A stretch of DNA of 64,000 nucleotides from an uncultured Tenacibaculum sp. (GCA_947492185.1 CANLMR010000003.1:124001-188000), one strand, 5' to 3'. Counted from the stretch's first letter, positions 19,801 through 28,080 are shown. Notes: generated by a model not told the origin, from the sequence alone. Made by a program: numbers and translations.

Positions 19801-20015
19801 GAATTATTTGAAGGATTAACATCTGTTATTTTTGAAGCATCCCAAATATTTGAATAAGACAAACTGTTCGTATGTGTATTAATAATCTTTGTTGCCAATT
19901 CATTTTTTAAACTGACTCCAGTTAAGTTCAAATTAACATCATTATAATAAGTAGGAATTTGCGCAAAAATTGTTATAGAAAATAACAGCACAGGAAAAAG
20001 TATGAATTTCTTCAT
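16893..20015 (-). CDS. T9SS-exported endonuclease I family protein
   Basis: A 1040-residue secreted nuclease started at the ATG at 20015, which gives the signal peptide MKKFILFPVLLFSITIFAQ. Parts in order: an endonuclease I domain (about 20-250) with NREHVFPNSL and DAHNLRP metal/active-site segments; a glycine stretch; a fibronectin type III domain (about 270-360, APTVPTGL to TSASSTQ); a lamin-tail-like domain (about 365-480, ELFFSEYIEGSS); a large beta-rich region; and a C-terminal type A T9SS sorting domain (about 970-1040, ending KIIKKIVLK). It probably degrades extracellular DNA for nutrients or phosphate. The frame extends 25 codons upstream but without a leader. A TACTTTTG -7 element (20043-20050, minus strand) supports the chosen start. 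Confidence 0.92.
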   Translation of the reverse strand: MKKFILFPVLLFSITIFAQIPTYYNDVNLNLTGVSLKNELATKIINTHTNSLSYSNIWDASKITDVNPSNNSEVLLIYGYSASGITSRTRGINNNGGSNGQWNREHVFPNSLANPDLDASGTSGPPYSDAHNLRPCDVQTNSTRSNQLFTDGTGNAGSVTGGWYPGDEWKGDVARIAMYMYLRYGSQCLPTLLGVGSSASTPDDMIDLFLDWNAEDPVSDFEKQRNTYHDSAGTYAQGNRNPFIDNPAFATEIWGGPQAEDLFGGGGGGDTEAPTVPTGLVSSNIASTSFTVSWTASTDNTAVTGYNILLDNVQVGTSNTTSYNATGLTGSTTYNVTVQAYDAVGNTSASSTQIMVTTDVQTGFASELFFSEYIEGSSVNKAVEIANYTGSTVDLNVYSIKRQTNGAGTWSGGLSLTGSLSNGNVYVVANSGASTDITSKANETSNASELSFNGNDPVGLFKNDVLIDIIGTFDGGSGNFAINTTLVRKSTVSGPSTTYSVAEWDSFASDTFTNIGFHIAGTTNIFTGNTDSDWNTTSNWSFATVPSNTNVMIGSGKDVSASGSISVANLTLDPGTSLTVGTNLTTSGTVTVNSGASLIAQNSTSFNLTYNRSLGTTNWYLVSSTVANETIQDIISNHSLASGSSGNIGIGDYDNSTPGWTYANASTTGALASGEGRSIKLTAADDVSFSGLMPLNDVTIAIADGGAGGNGFNLIGNPFPSYVTANHSSPTGSNNLLSLNTGILEEETIWFWNQATSQYSLVNQATAILNGIYYIAPGQGFFVRSNTTGGNFSFPESLQSHQSSDTFAKGINQNHSSIKLKLSVDGNSDKETDILYVQGATSGWDNGWDSTIFGGANTDLIMYSELVENSEGQKLAIQSLSNDTFSEVIPLGVNASENMEITITAESSNLPTGYEMYLEDRVEGVFILLDGSSNYTKQLTENVSGTGRFYLHTSQSVLNVDDTTLQSVTVFVDENNTIQVKGIYENTDVTLFNISGQKIVASNFIGNGNNSVPMKKLATGLYILQLDTSKSKIIKKIVLK

Positions 20016-20042
20016 ATGATATTGGGGATTTAATTTACTATA

Positions 20043-20050
20043 CAAAAGTA
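20043..20050 (-). promoter_or_regulatory. Promoter -7 element of the endonuclease gene
   Basis: On the minus strand this reads TACTTTTG, matching TAnnTTTG. It ends 27 nt before the ATG at 20015 and supports that start over the upstream frame extension. No clear -33 TTTG was found. Confidence 0.4.
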
Positions 20051-20168
20051 GTATTTTAATTTTAAAACCCCATAAAAAACTAACTATCAAGTATTAAGCT
20101 TTTTTTTATTATAATTCACTTACTGTTCTATAGTATATTTCAAAATTTAATGCTCTTAACTAAGTTTG

Positions 20169-20176
20169 TATATTTG
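20169..20176 (+). promoter_or_regulatory. Promoter -7 element of the metallophosphoesterase gene
   Basis: TATATTTG, with TTTA at 20146-20149 in the -33 position (19 nt spacing). It ends 21 nt before the ATG at 20198. It lies inside the upstream extension of the reading frame, which argues that the true start is 20198. Confidence 0.55.
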
Positions 20177-20197
20177 TTATATATCAACTCTACTACC

Positions 20198-23100
20198 ATG
20201 AAAAAAATCTATGTTGTTATATTAGCTCTTTTATGCTTTTATGGATGTGCTACTTATAAAGCACAATATGCTTCTAAAAATTATTCGCCAAAAACCACTA
20301 AAAAAAAACCTATACATTCTTTCTATTTAATTGGAGATGCCGGTAATGCTAAAATGAATGAAAATGTAGTTTCTTTACAATATTTTCAAAAAGAGATAGC
20401 CAGAGCAACAAAAAATAGCACAGCACTTTTTTTAGGTGACAATGTATATCCTTATGGTATATACCCTAAAGAACATAAAGACTATCCTCTAGTCAAACAT
20501 CGTCTTAAAATCCAAACTGATGCAGTTAAAAACAATTCTGGAAAAACAATTTTTATTCCTGGAAATCATGACTGGTATAATGGGGTTGAAGGTTTAAAAA
20601 GACAAGAGAAGTTAGTAGAAAAAGCTTTAGGTAAAAATTCGTTCTTACCTGAAAATGGATGTGGTTTAGATAAAGTAGATATTAACGACAATCTTACCTT
20701 AATTACTATCGATAGTGAGTGGTATATAATGAATTGGGATAAAGAACCAAAAATTAATGACAATTGCGATATTAAAACTCGAGAACGTTTTATAGAAGAA
20801 CTATGGAGTTTATTCAAAAAAAATCGCTACAAAAATGTGGTAGTAGCTATGCACCATCCGATGTATTCGAATGGACCACATGGCGGTAGTTTTTCTGTAA
20901 AAGATCATATGAGCCCTATTCCTGTTTTAGGGACTTTGAAAAATATGTTACGATCGCATGCAGGAATTCAAACGGATAACTTTCATCAGCAATATCAAGA
21001 TTTTGTTCGCCAGATTGAAACTATAGCTAACGATTTTAAAAATAATATTGTTTTTGTAAGCGGGCATGAGCACAACTTACAATACATTGAAAACAATGGT
21101 TTCAAACAAATAGTTAGTGGTGCCGGTTCTAAACAATCTCCTGCTTTGGTTGGTTACGGAGCGGAATTTACGTATGGTAATTATGGTTATTCTAAATTAA
21201 ATTTTTATAAAGATGGTTCTGCAATTGTAGAATATTATGCTGCAAATAATGAAGATGAAAACAAACTTCTTTTCAGCAAGCAAATTATAAACCCTGTCGA
21301 AAAAGAAACAAACTTCGATTTTTCTGAATTCGAACAACATAAGAAAGAGGTTACTACTTCTTTATACTCAAAAGAAGATGTTGATGTTACTGGATTTCAT
21401 AAATTTATGTGGGGTGATTTAAACCGTGAGAAATATGGTAAAGAAATTACAGTTCCTGTTTTAGAGCTAGATAAAATGTTTGGCGGTTTAAAACCTATTC
21501 GAAGAGGAGGAGGAAATCAAACCAACTCATTACGTTTAGAAAATCCTAACGGAAAACAATACGTACTTCGTTCTATGTATAAAGACGGAAGTAGAATTAT
21601 GGGTGGTGTTTTAAAAGGAACTTTTTTAGTAGACGTTGTTCAAGACATTTTCACCATGTCGCATCCATATGCTGCTTTTGTTATTCCAGATATGGCAGAA
21701 GCTGTTGAAATTTACCATACTAATCCTAAACTATATTACATGCCTAAACAACCAAGTTTAGGAATGTATAATGACGTTTTTGGAGGTGGAATGTATTTAT
21801 TAGAAGAACGACCAGCAGGAAATAGAGATGATGTTGCGTCGTTTGGAAATTCAAAAAAAATCATTAGTACTTATGATGTGTTAGAGAAGATTCGTAAAAA
21901 CGGAAAACATACAATTGATCAAAATTTCACTGTTCGTTCACGACTGTTTGACATGGTAATTGGAGATTGGGATAGACATGAAGATCAATGGCGTTTTGCT
22001 TCATTTAAAACCGATAATGGAAAAACCTATTACAGACCAATTCCTAGAGATAGAGATCAACCTTTTTCTAAATTTGATGGTGTAATAATTCCACTATTAA
22101 AGCAAAACACTCCGCTTATTAAAAATATGCAGTCTATGGATTATGATATCAAAGACATGAAGTGGTATAATAATTATCCTCGTTTCTTTGATGCAGAATT
22201 CTTAAATCAACTTACATTAAAAGATTGGTTAAAAGAAGCAGAACATATTCAAAATAAACTTACCAACGAAGTAATTGAAAATGCTATAAAACAATTTCCA
22301 AAAAGTGTTTATGATATAGACGGAGATGAATTAATTGCTAAAATTAAATCAAGAAGAGATAAACTAAAAGTATTTGCAACAAAATATTACAAAAAACAAG
22401 CTAAAAAGATCCAAGTTGTCGGTACAGATAAGGACGATAAGTTCATAATTAAAAGGTTGAATGACAATGAAACCAGTATTGAAATCTTTAGAAAAGACAA
22501 CAAAATATTTAGTAGAATTTTCTTAACCGATGAAACAGATGAAGTTCAATTATATGGTTTAAATGGTGATGATGAGTTTTACATTTCTGGCGATGTTGAT
22601 GATAGTATTTTAATTCGATTAATTGGTGGCCATAATCATGATACTTATAACGATTCTTCTTCAGTTTCTGGATGGAGTAAAAAAACCAAAGTTTACGATT
22701 ATCTTTCTAAGAAAAATACAGTTAAAGGTGGAAAAGAATTAGATGATTTAAGAGAAGATAATTACTTCAAAAACACGTATAATCATAGAGATATTGAAAA
22801 TAACACAACACTTATTTTCCCAAGTTTAGGATTCAACCCAGATGACGGATTCTTCTTTGGTGTGAATGCTACACACACTCGTTACGGATTTAAGAAAAGA
22901 CCATTTGATAATCGTCATAACATTACTGCTAATTTCTATTCTGCAACTAGCGGATTTGACATCAATTATACTGGAGAGTTTGCTGAATTTATTGGGGATT
23001 GGATGTTAGAATTAAAAGCACGAGCTACAAGTAGTAACTATGCCTTTAACTTCTTTGGGTTTGGAAATAAAACTGAATTTCCAGATTCTAGAGATTTAGA

Positions 23101-23845
23101 TTTCTATCGTGTAAAAAGAGAAGAATTTATAATTGCACCATCTTTAGTTCGACAGTTTAATTGGGGAAGTACATTAAAATTTACAGGAACATTTGAGGCT
23201 ATTAAAGTTGAGAATACTCCCGGAAGAAACATCACAAACTTTACAAATGGAGTTACCAATATTTTTGATAGAAATTACTTTGTTGGTGGTGAAGTAAACT
23301 TTAATCATAATAGAACTGACAACAATAGTTTTCCTACGAAAGGGATGAATTTCGATTTAATAATGGGAGCTAAAATGAACGCAGAAAACACTGATCGTAA
23401 TTTTGGATACTTAAGAACTTCATTAGCCATTTACCAAAACTTAGTTTCCAACAGAAGTCTTGTTTTCGCTTCAGAAATTGGAAGTCATTTAAACTTTAGA
23501 AATCGATTTGAAATTTATCATGCAGCTAGCTTAGGTGGAAATAGAACTTTACGAGGGTACAACAACCAACGCTTTACTGGATCTGAAAGTTTTTATCATT
23601 CTAATGATCTGAGATTACGTTTAGGAAGTATTAAAGCCTTTATTCCTATGCGACTTGGAATTACAGGTGGTTTCGATTATGGAAAAGTATGGAGTCCTTT
23701 TGCTCCTACAAATTCAGAATCTTGGAACTCAAGTTATGGAGGTTCTTTTTGGTTAAGTGGATTAGATATGTTTACCATGAATTTAGCTATGTTTAATGGT
23801 AATGATGGTGGTAGATTTACTTTTAGTTTAGGTTTTAATTTTTAA
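20198..23845 (+). CDS. Metallophosphoesterase lipoprotein with Omp85-like beta-barrel
   Basis: A 1215-residue lipoprotein (hydrophobic leader, FYGC with Cys17). Residues about 40-350 are a calcineurin-like phosphoesterase with all metal motifs: GDAGN (D47), GDNVYP (D81), GNHDW (N123, H124, D125), AMHHPMYSNG and SGHEHN. Residues about 400-720 hold a second module with GDWDRHEDQW (589-598) and PIPRDRDQPF (614-623), reminiscent of CotH/Fam20C-type secreted kinases. The C-terminal about 330 residues form a surface-antigen/Omp85-like barrel (RTLRGYNNQRFTG, ending FTFSLGFNF). It should lie in the outer membrane, but whether the enzymatic modules face the periplasm or the outside is not shown. It is followed after 2 nt by the DUF423 gene. 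The ATG at 20198 is chosen for the lipoprotein leader and promoter position. Confidence 0.85.
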   Translation: MKKIYVVILALLCFYGCATYKAQYASKNYSPKTTKKKPIHSFYLIGDAGNAKMNENVVSLQYFQKEIARATKNSTALFLGDNVYPYGIYPKEHKDYPLVKHRLKIQTDAVKNNSGKTIFIPGNHDWYNGVEGLKRQEKLVEKALGKNSFLPENGCGLDKVDINDNLTLITIDSEWYIMNWDKEPKINDNCDIKTRERFIEELWSLFKKNRYKNVVVAMHHPMYSNGPHGGSFSVKDHMSPIPVLGTLKNMLRSHAGIQTDNFHQQYQDFVRQIETIANDFKNNIVFVSGHEHNLQYIENNGFKQIVSGAGSKQSPALVGYGAEFTYGNYGYSKLNFYKDGSAIVEYYAANNEDENKLLFSKQIINPVEKETNFDFSEFEQHKKEVTTSLYSKEDVDVTGFHKFMWGDLNREKYGKEITVPVLELDKMFGGLKPIRRGGGNQTNSLRLENPNGKQYVLRSMYKDGSRIMGGVLKGTFLVDVVQDIFTMSHPYAAFVIPDMAEAVEIYHTNPKLYYMPKQPSLGMYNDVFGGGMYLLEERPAGNRDDVASFGNSKKIISTYDVLEKIRKNGKHTIDQNFTVRSRLFDMVIGDWDRHEDQWRFASFKTDNGKTYYRPIPRDRDQPFSKFDGVIIPLLKQNTPLIKNMQSMDYDIKDMKWYNNYPRFFDAEFLNQLTLKDWLKEAEHIQNKLTNEVIENAIKQFPKSVYDIDGDELIAKIKSRRDKLKVFATKYYKKQAKKIQVVGTDKDDKFIIKRLNDNETSIEIFRKDNKIFSRIFLTDETDEVQLYGLNGDDEFYISGDVDDSILIRLIGGHNHDTYNDSSSVSGWSKKTKVYDYLSKKNTVKGGKELDDLREDNYFKNTYNHRDIENNTTLIFPSLGFNPDDGFFFGVNATHTRYGFKKRPFDNRHNITANFYSATSGFDINYTGEFAEFIGDWMLELKARATSSNYAFNFFGFGNKTEFPDSRDLDFYRVKREEFIIAPSLVRQFNWGSTLKFTGTFEAIKVENTPGRNITNFTNGVTNIFDRNYFVGGEVNFNHNRTDNNSFPTKGMNFDLIMGAKMNAENTDRNFGYLRTSLAIYQNLVSNRSLVFASEIGSHLNFRNRFEIYHAASLGGNRTLRGYNNQRFTGSESFYHSNDLRLRLGSIKAFIPMRLGITGGFDYGKVWSPFAPTNSESWNSSYGGSFWLSGLDMFTMNLAMFNGNDGGRFTFSLGFNF

Positions 23846-23847
23846 GT

Positions 23848-24219
23848 ATGACCCAGCAAATCGTTTTAGCTACAGCCTCAATTTTAGGAGCTTTATCAAT
23901 TATATTAGGAGCTTTTGGAGCTCACGCTTTAAAGAAAAAATTAACTTCAGAACAATTAACAAGTTTTGAAACCGGAGTTAAGTATCAAATGTATCATGCC
24001 ATTGTATTACTGATGTTAGGATTTAATTTTAATCCAAACTTTAATAATGCAGCACTATTTTTTATAATCGGAACGATACTCTTTTCCTTTAGTATTTATG
24101 GATTAGTTTTATCAGATGCTTTCGGAAAAAAAATGAAATTCTTAGGTCCAATTACCCCTATAGGTGGATTGTGTTTGTTAGTGGGTTGGGTTTTAGTATT
24201 ACTTAATTGTTTAGTATAA
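23848..24219 (+). CDS. DUF423 family small membrane protein
   Basis: A 123-residue membrane protein with four hydrophobic helices. The start LGALSIILGAFGAHALKKKL, then FETGVKYQMYHAIVLL, and PITPIGGLCLLVGW near the C-terminus, match DUF423 (YgdD type), a widely conserved inner-membrane family of unknown function. It begins 2 nt after the stop codon of the phosphoesterase gene, so the two are co-transcribed, although a functional tie is not obvious. Normal length for the family. Confidence 0.9.
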   Translation: MTQQIVLATASILGALSIILGAFGAHALKKKLTSEQLTSFETGVKYQMYHAIVLLMLGFNFNPNFNNAALFFIIGTILFSFSIYGLVLSDAFGKKMKFLGPITPIGGLCLLVGWVLVLLNCLV

Positions 24220-24299
24220 AAAGCACCTAGGAAATAAGGCAAAAAAAAAGACAAATAAATATTTTGTTTAACAAGTTTTAAAATAAATTAGACAATTTA

Positions 24300-24307
24300 T
24301 ATCTTTG
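24300..24307 (+). promoter_or_regulatory. Promoter -7 element of the Lacal_2735 family gene
   Basis: TATCTTTG matches TAnnTTTG and ends 18 nt before the ATG at 24326. The -33 region holds only TTTT (24276-24279, 20 nt upstream). Confidence 0.45.
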
Positions 24308-24325
24308 TACTGAAAATCTATCATT

Positions 24326-24508
24326 ATGTTTGGTTTATTTAAAAAGAAATCTGAGAAAGAAAATCTTCAGAAATTATATGCTAAATTGTTGGCAGATGCC
24401 CATAAACTATCAACCTCAAACAGAAAATTGAGTGATCAAAAAGTTTATGAAGCAGAGGAAATCATGAAACGCATTGAAGCAATAGAAAAACAGTCTCAAA
24501 ATGACTAA
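24326..24508 (+). CDS. Lacal_2735 family small protein
   Basis: A 60-residue, highly charged protein (MFGLFKKKSEKENLQKLY, then AHKLSTSNRKLSDQK), predicted to be almost entirely helical. It matches the Lacal_2735 family of tiny proteins found in Flavobacteriaceae; no function is known. Its end overlaps the start of the DUF2452 gene by 8 nt, so the two are translationally coupled. Confidence 0.85.
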   Translation: MFGLFKKKSEKENLQKLYAKLLADAHKLSTSNRKLSDQKVYEAEEIMKRIEAIEKQSQND

Positions 24509-24902
24509 AAAGAAAAAGCCAGATGCTGTTGTTTATAACACGGAAACGGATCGTTATGATGCAGCGTTAAAGCCTTACGCAACTTCAGTTGGTGCTCCAG
24601 TTATTACACCAACAGATACAACTGCATGGAAAAATCGCAGTATCAACAAGGTTAACCATAAAATTAAAACAAAATATCTAGAGCTTAAAGCTGAGTACGA
24701 ACGTATGATGCAAGAGTTTGAATACAACAACTTAATTCTAAACGCTAACTTCTCTTTCGAACCAATTATTGGTGAAACCTATCACTTGTATCTAAATAAG
24801 AAAGAAGAACATTTTTTATCGTTAATCGCTCCGGATCACTGCAATTTTAATTATGTCGGTAGTTTTATATTAAACGCCGATCAAATCTGGGAAAAAATTT
24901 AG
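24501..24902 (+). CDS. DUF2452 domain-containing protein
   Basis: A 133-residue soluble protein matching DUF2452: PDAVVYNTETDRYDAALKPYATSVGAP at the start (key residues PDAVVYN and YATSVGAP), a coiled helix (KYLELKAEYERMMQEFEYN), then a beta region with FEPIIGETYHLY and LSLIAPDHC. The family is common in Bacteroidota and proteobacteria and has no known activity. It overlaps the Lacal_2735 gene by 8 nt and converges on the lipoprotein gene at 24916. Confidence 0.85.
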   Translation: MTKKKKPDAVVYNTETDRYDAALKPYATSVGAPVITPTDTTAWKNRSINKVNHKIKTKYLELKAEYERMMQEFEYNNLILNANFSFEPIIGETYHLYLNKKEEHFLSLIAPDHCNFNYVGSFILNADQIWEKI

Positions 24903-24915
24903 TTACTATTAGAAA

Positions 24916-25764
24916 TTATAAAGGAATTTTCATCTCATATAAATTTCCTCCTTGAGTATGAGATCTTTCATCAGAAATATAAAGCGTATTATTACCCATA
25001 AAATCAACGGCTTCTTTTTGAGAAGAAAAGCCTAAATCAATTCTGGTTAATTTACCATCAAAGAAATTATCACTTTTATAATCACTAAACAACAATACTT
25101 CATGTGAAGTTAACAAGGCTACTTTTGAATTGTCTTCTGAAATCGCCGCTCCTGTAATCCAACAATCCATATTAGAGCAATTTTCAAATTCACTTATTAA
25201 TTTCGCTTGATATTTACCGGGCTTAGCAGAAATTTTATATAAACTCGTTTTACCATAATTTTGTTTTACTCTACTCTTTGTAAAAACATATAAATATCCA
25301 CTTATATAGAGTATACTCTCCGCATCAAAATAACGATATTTCTTATTAGGTGGGAATTTGTGTTGTTCTGGATATTCGAATTGTATCTTTTCAACTTCAA
25401 CTGATTTTTGAGTTAAAAGGTCCTCTTCCTTTATTTTAAGAATCACTAAATCTTTACGTTTGCTTTCGTTATTTCCAAAATCTGCTACATAAATATTTCC
25501 TTGGTCATCTGAAGTAATGTCTTCCCAATCTTTGTTTTTAGCATTTATGTGAACATTTCGAATTATCTCTCCTTTTGTATTGACCAAATATAATTCACTC
25601 TTATTTCCTCCGTCATTATGCATCCAAAATGTAGAGTCACTTACTTTTTCAAGCCCTGAAACTTCTTTCAGTTTTTTTGGAAGTTTAGCAACATAAGTTA
25701 CCTGACTGTAATTTGTGCATCCATAAAAGACAAATAAGAGGAATATAAACTGTACTATTTTCAT
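24916..25764 (-). CDS. Lipoprotein with beta-propeller-like fold
   Basis: A 282-residue lipoprotein when started at the ATG at 25764 (MKIVQFIFLLFVFYGC, with FYGC as lipobox); the frame upstream contains the terminator hairpin of the TPM operon and is not a plausible start. The mature part has repeated beta segments (LKEVSGLEKV, WMHNDGGNKSELYLVN, NIYVADFGNN, LYISDERSH), suggesting a propeller similar to SdiA-regulated or esterase-like phytase folds. No catalytic residues can be named. The protein is probably held on the periplasmic membrane surface. Confidence 0.7.
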   Translation of the reverse strand: MKIVQFIFLLFVFYGCTNYSQVTYVAKLPKKLKEVSGLEKVSDSTFWMHNDGGNKSELYLVNTKGEIIRNVHINAKNKDWEDITSDDQGNIYVADFGNNESKRKDLVILKIKEEDLLTQKSVEVEKIQFEYPEQHKFPPNKKYRYFDAESILYISGYLYVFTKSRVKQNYGKTSLYKISAKPGKYQAKLISEFENCSNMDCWITGAAISEDNSKVALLTSHEVLLFSDYKSDNFFDGKLTRIDLGFSSQKEAVDFMGNNTLYISDERSHTQGGNLYEMKIPL

Positions 25765-25776
25765 AGTTTTAAAGAT

Positions 25777-25803
25777 AAAAAAAGCTCTTGGAACCAAGAG
25801 CTT
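25777..25803 (-). terminator. Rho-independent terminator of the LemA-TPM operon
   Basis: On the minus strand: AGCTCTTGGTTCCAAGAGCT followed by a run of T. It lies 30 nt after the stop of the last TPM gene and just before the lipoprotein start at 25764. Confidence 0.8.
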
Positions 25804-25832
25804 ATTATATTGTATTTTCTGTATAGTAAAAA

Positions 25833-26657
25833 CTACCAACTTCCACCAGCTCCACCTCCACTAAAGCCTCCTCCACCGAAGCCACCACCAAAACCTCCAC
25901 CGCCGAAACCTCCAGAACTACCTCCAAAGCCTCCGCTTCCAAAACCGCCACTACGTCGGTAACCACCTCTTCCTGAGTTACTTAAGATTATAGTTTCTAG
26001 AATGTCTCGTGAGTCAGAATCCGAATAATATCTTCTACCTCCTTTTCCTCTTCCTCCTCTAGAAATAAGTATAAAAAAGATGATTAAAATGATAATAAAA
26101 ATGATAAAAGCAAAATCTCCTCCTTCATTCTTTGATTTTTTACGAGTCCCTTTATACTCCCCTTGGAGAACCTTAAAAATGGCATCTGTTCCTTTATCAA
26201 GTCCGCCATAATAATTTCCTTTTTTAAATTCAGGAATTATAACATTTCGAATAAGTTGGCCATTAATTCCAGCTGTTAACTTATGCTCCACTCCATATCC
26301 GGGAGATATCCATATTTTTCTGTCATCTCTAGCTAATAAAATAAAAACTCCATTATCTTCTTCAGCTTGTCCAATACCCCATTCATGAGCCCATCTTGGA
26401 GTTAAAATCCCAATACTTTCATTATTTGTCGAACTAATTATTCCTACCACTATCTGAGTAGATGTGGTATCAGAATATCTTATTAATTTATTCTCAAGAT
26501 TCTTTTTTTGAGAAGGAGAAAGCAGATTTATATAATCATAAACACTTGTCTGTTTACTTTCTACTTTGGGTTTTTCAGGAATTTGAAATTGAGAAAAAAC
26601 TGATTGTGCTCCTATAAAAAGAAACGTTAGTAAAAGTATAAATTTTGTCTTTTTCAT
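25833..26657 (-). CDS. TPM domain membrane protein with Gly-rich tail
   Basis: A 274-residue protein: signal peptide (to about residue 22), a TPM domain (about 35-165, with RYSDTTSTQIVVGIISS and ARDDRKIWISPGYGVE), a transmembrane helix (about 183-200), and a C-terminal tail of about 70 residues made of GGFGGGGF-type repeats ending GGSW. This is the YgcG architecture. Related TPM proteins are linked to envelope maintenance and, in plants, photosystem II repair. It directly follows the second TPM gene (no gap), in the order lemA-TPM-TPM, which is conserved in many bacteria. Confidence 0.88.
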   Translation of the reverse strand: MKKTKFILLLTFLFIGAQSVFSQFQIPEKPKVESKQTSVYDYINLLSPSQKKNLENKLIRYSDTTSTQIVVGIISSTNNESIGILTPRWAHEWGIGQAEEDNGVFILLARDDRKIWISPGYGVEHKLTAGINGQLIRNVIIPEFKKGNYYGGLDKGTDAIFKVLQGEYKGTRKKSKNEGGDFAFIIFIIILIIFFILISRGGRGKGGRRYYSDSDSRDILETIILSNSGRGGYRRSGGFGSGGFGGSSGGFGGGGFGGGFGGGGFSGGGAGGSW

Positions 26658-27095
26658 TTATCCTTTCGATACTTCATTAGGTAATTCATCTTTATCATCA
26701 GCATTCCAAGGAAAATGTTCTTTTAATTCTTCTCCGGCTTTTAAAACACCTTTAATTATGCCTTGTTTAAACTCTCCTCTCTTAAAAAGGTTTTGCATAG
26801 TGTTTTTCGTTCCTTCCCAAAAATTATCAGGAACTACTTCATTAATTCCTTTATCACCATAAATCACAAATTGATGATCATCTACGGCAATATAAATCAA
26901 CACAGCATTTTGTTGCTTGGTATTATCCATTTTTAGCTTTCCAAATACTTCTAGAGCTCTATCAAAATGAGAGATTTCTGTAGTTCTTTCAATATGAACT
27001 CGTATTTCTCCAGAAGTATTTCGTTCCGCTTTTATAATGGCTTGAACAATTTCTTGTTCTTCATCAAATGATAGAAATTTTTCTACGCTAGACAT
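26658..27095 (-). CDS. TPM domain-containing protein
   Basis: A 145-residue TPM-domain protein without leader or membrane helix. Key segments are IIKAERNTSGEIRVHIE, AVLIYIAVDDHQFVIYGDKGINEVVP and FWEGTKNTMQ. It is the short cytoplasmic-type relative of the following gene. It abuts both neighbours (stop and start separated by 0 nt on each side), so lemA and the two TPM genes are one transcription unit. Confidence 0.88.
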   Translation of the reverse strand: MSSVEKFLSFDEEQEIVQAIIKAERNTSGEIRVHIERTTEISHFDRALEVFGKLKMDNTKQQNAVLIYIAVDDHQFVIYGDKGINEVVPDNFWEGTKNTMQNLFKRGEFKQGIIKGVLKAGEELKEHFPWNADDKDELPNEVSKG

Positions 27096-27704
27096 TTATT
27101 TTTTGTTTCCAAAATCAAAATTAACATCCGGAGCTTTTTCTTTTCCTGGCTCTGCGTCAAAATAAGGTTTATCGTCAAAACCAAACCAACCTGCAAAAAT
27201 ATTATTTGGGAACGTTTTCACATGATTATTATAAGGTTTAATAGCTTCATTAAACCTTGTTCTAGCAGTTAAAATTTGATTTTCTGTACTAGCTAACTCA
27301 TCTTGTAATTTTAAAAAATTCTGATTAGTTTTTAAATCAGGGTATCTCTCTACTGTAACTAATAAACTTTTTAGAGCACCACTTAAACCTCCTTGAACTT
27401 GATTAAATTGTGCTAATTGCTCTGGAGTAATTTTAGAAGGATCTATATTAATTGAAGTAGCTTTAGCTCTGGCATTTATTACAGCTTCTAAAGTACTCTT
27501 TTCAAAATCAGCTGCTCCTTGTACTGTTTTTACTAAATTACCTATTAAATCACCTCTTCTTTGGTAAGCTGTTTGAACATTTCCCCATGATTCGGACACG
27601 TTTTCATTCAGCTTTATCGCTGAATTATAAAATCCTTTTCCTGAACTGTACGCATATAAAACTATAGCTCCAATTACTAATAGAGGTACTAACCATTTTT
27701 TCAT
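27096..27704 (-). CDS. lemA: LemA family protein
   Basis: A 202-residue LemA protein: a short N-terminal membrane helix (MKKWLVPLLVIGAIVLYAYS) then a four-helix bundle with the family motif WGNVQTAYQRRGDLIGNLVKTVQG and VERYPDLKTNQNFLKLQDEL. The family is broad and its role is unclear, though it recurs with TPM/YgcG genes at membrane-linked loci. First gene of the LemA-TPM-TPM operon, starting 16 nt after the MerR gene ends. Confidence 0.93.
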   Translation of the reverse strand: MKKWLVPLLVIGAIVLYAYSSGKGFYNSAIKLNENVSESWGNVQTAYQRRGDLIGNLVKTVQGAADFEKSTLEAVINARAKATSINIDPSKITPEQLAQFNQVQGGLSGALKSLLVTVERYPDLKTNQNFLKLQDELASTENQILTARTRFNEAIKPYNNHVKTFPNNIFAGWFGFDDKPYFDAEPGKEKAPDVNFDFGNKK

Positions 27705-27720
27705 AATTTCTCTCTTTTTA

Positions 27721-28053
27721 TTATTCTAATTGATTTTTTATTTTGATTAACTCGGCTTTCACCGCTTCTAATCTACTAATTATTTCCTGATTGTCCACAA
27801 CCTTCTCAGGGTTTTGCTTTAGTTTTTGCTTTGCTCCTTCTAAAGTAAACCCTCTTTCTTTAACTAAATTGTAAATTAATTTGAAGTTTTCAATGTCGTT
27901 TTGTGTAAATAATCGATTACCTTTTGCGTTTTTTTTGGGTTTGATAATATCGAATTCTCCTTCCCAAAAACGAATCAAAGATGTATTCACATCAAAGGCT
28001 TTAGCAACCTCTCCTATTTTGTAGTATCTTTTCTCAGGTAAGTCAACGTGCAT
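27721..28053 (-). CDS. MerR family transcriptional regulator
   Basis: A 110-residue protein: an N-terminal MerR winged HTH (YYKIGEVAKAFDVNTSLIRFWEGEF, residues about 10-35, then a wing ending RLFTQNDIENFKLIYNLV) and a short C-terminal coiled coil. No metal-binding cysteines are present, so it is not a metal sensor. It lies between the M23 peptidase gene (27 nt upstream) and lemA (16 nt downstream), in the same direction, and may be in one operon with both. Confidence 0.9.
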   Translation of the reverse strand: MHVDLPEKRYYKIGEVAKAFDVNTSLIRFWEGEFDIIKPKKNAKGNRLFTQNDIENFKLIYNLVKERGFTLEGAKQKLKQNPEKVVDNQEIISRLEAVKAELIKIKNQLE

Positions 28054-28080
28054 CAGGGATTTTTATTTGCAAGTTACAAA

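Noticed and set aside
25837..25940. Imperfect tandem repeat of GGT/GGA/TTY codons
   Set aside because: It encodes the Gly/Phe-rich tail of the TPM protein and is explained by protein composition rather than by a separate DNA repeat.
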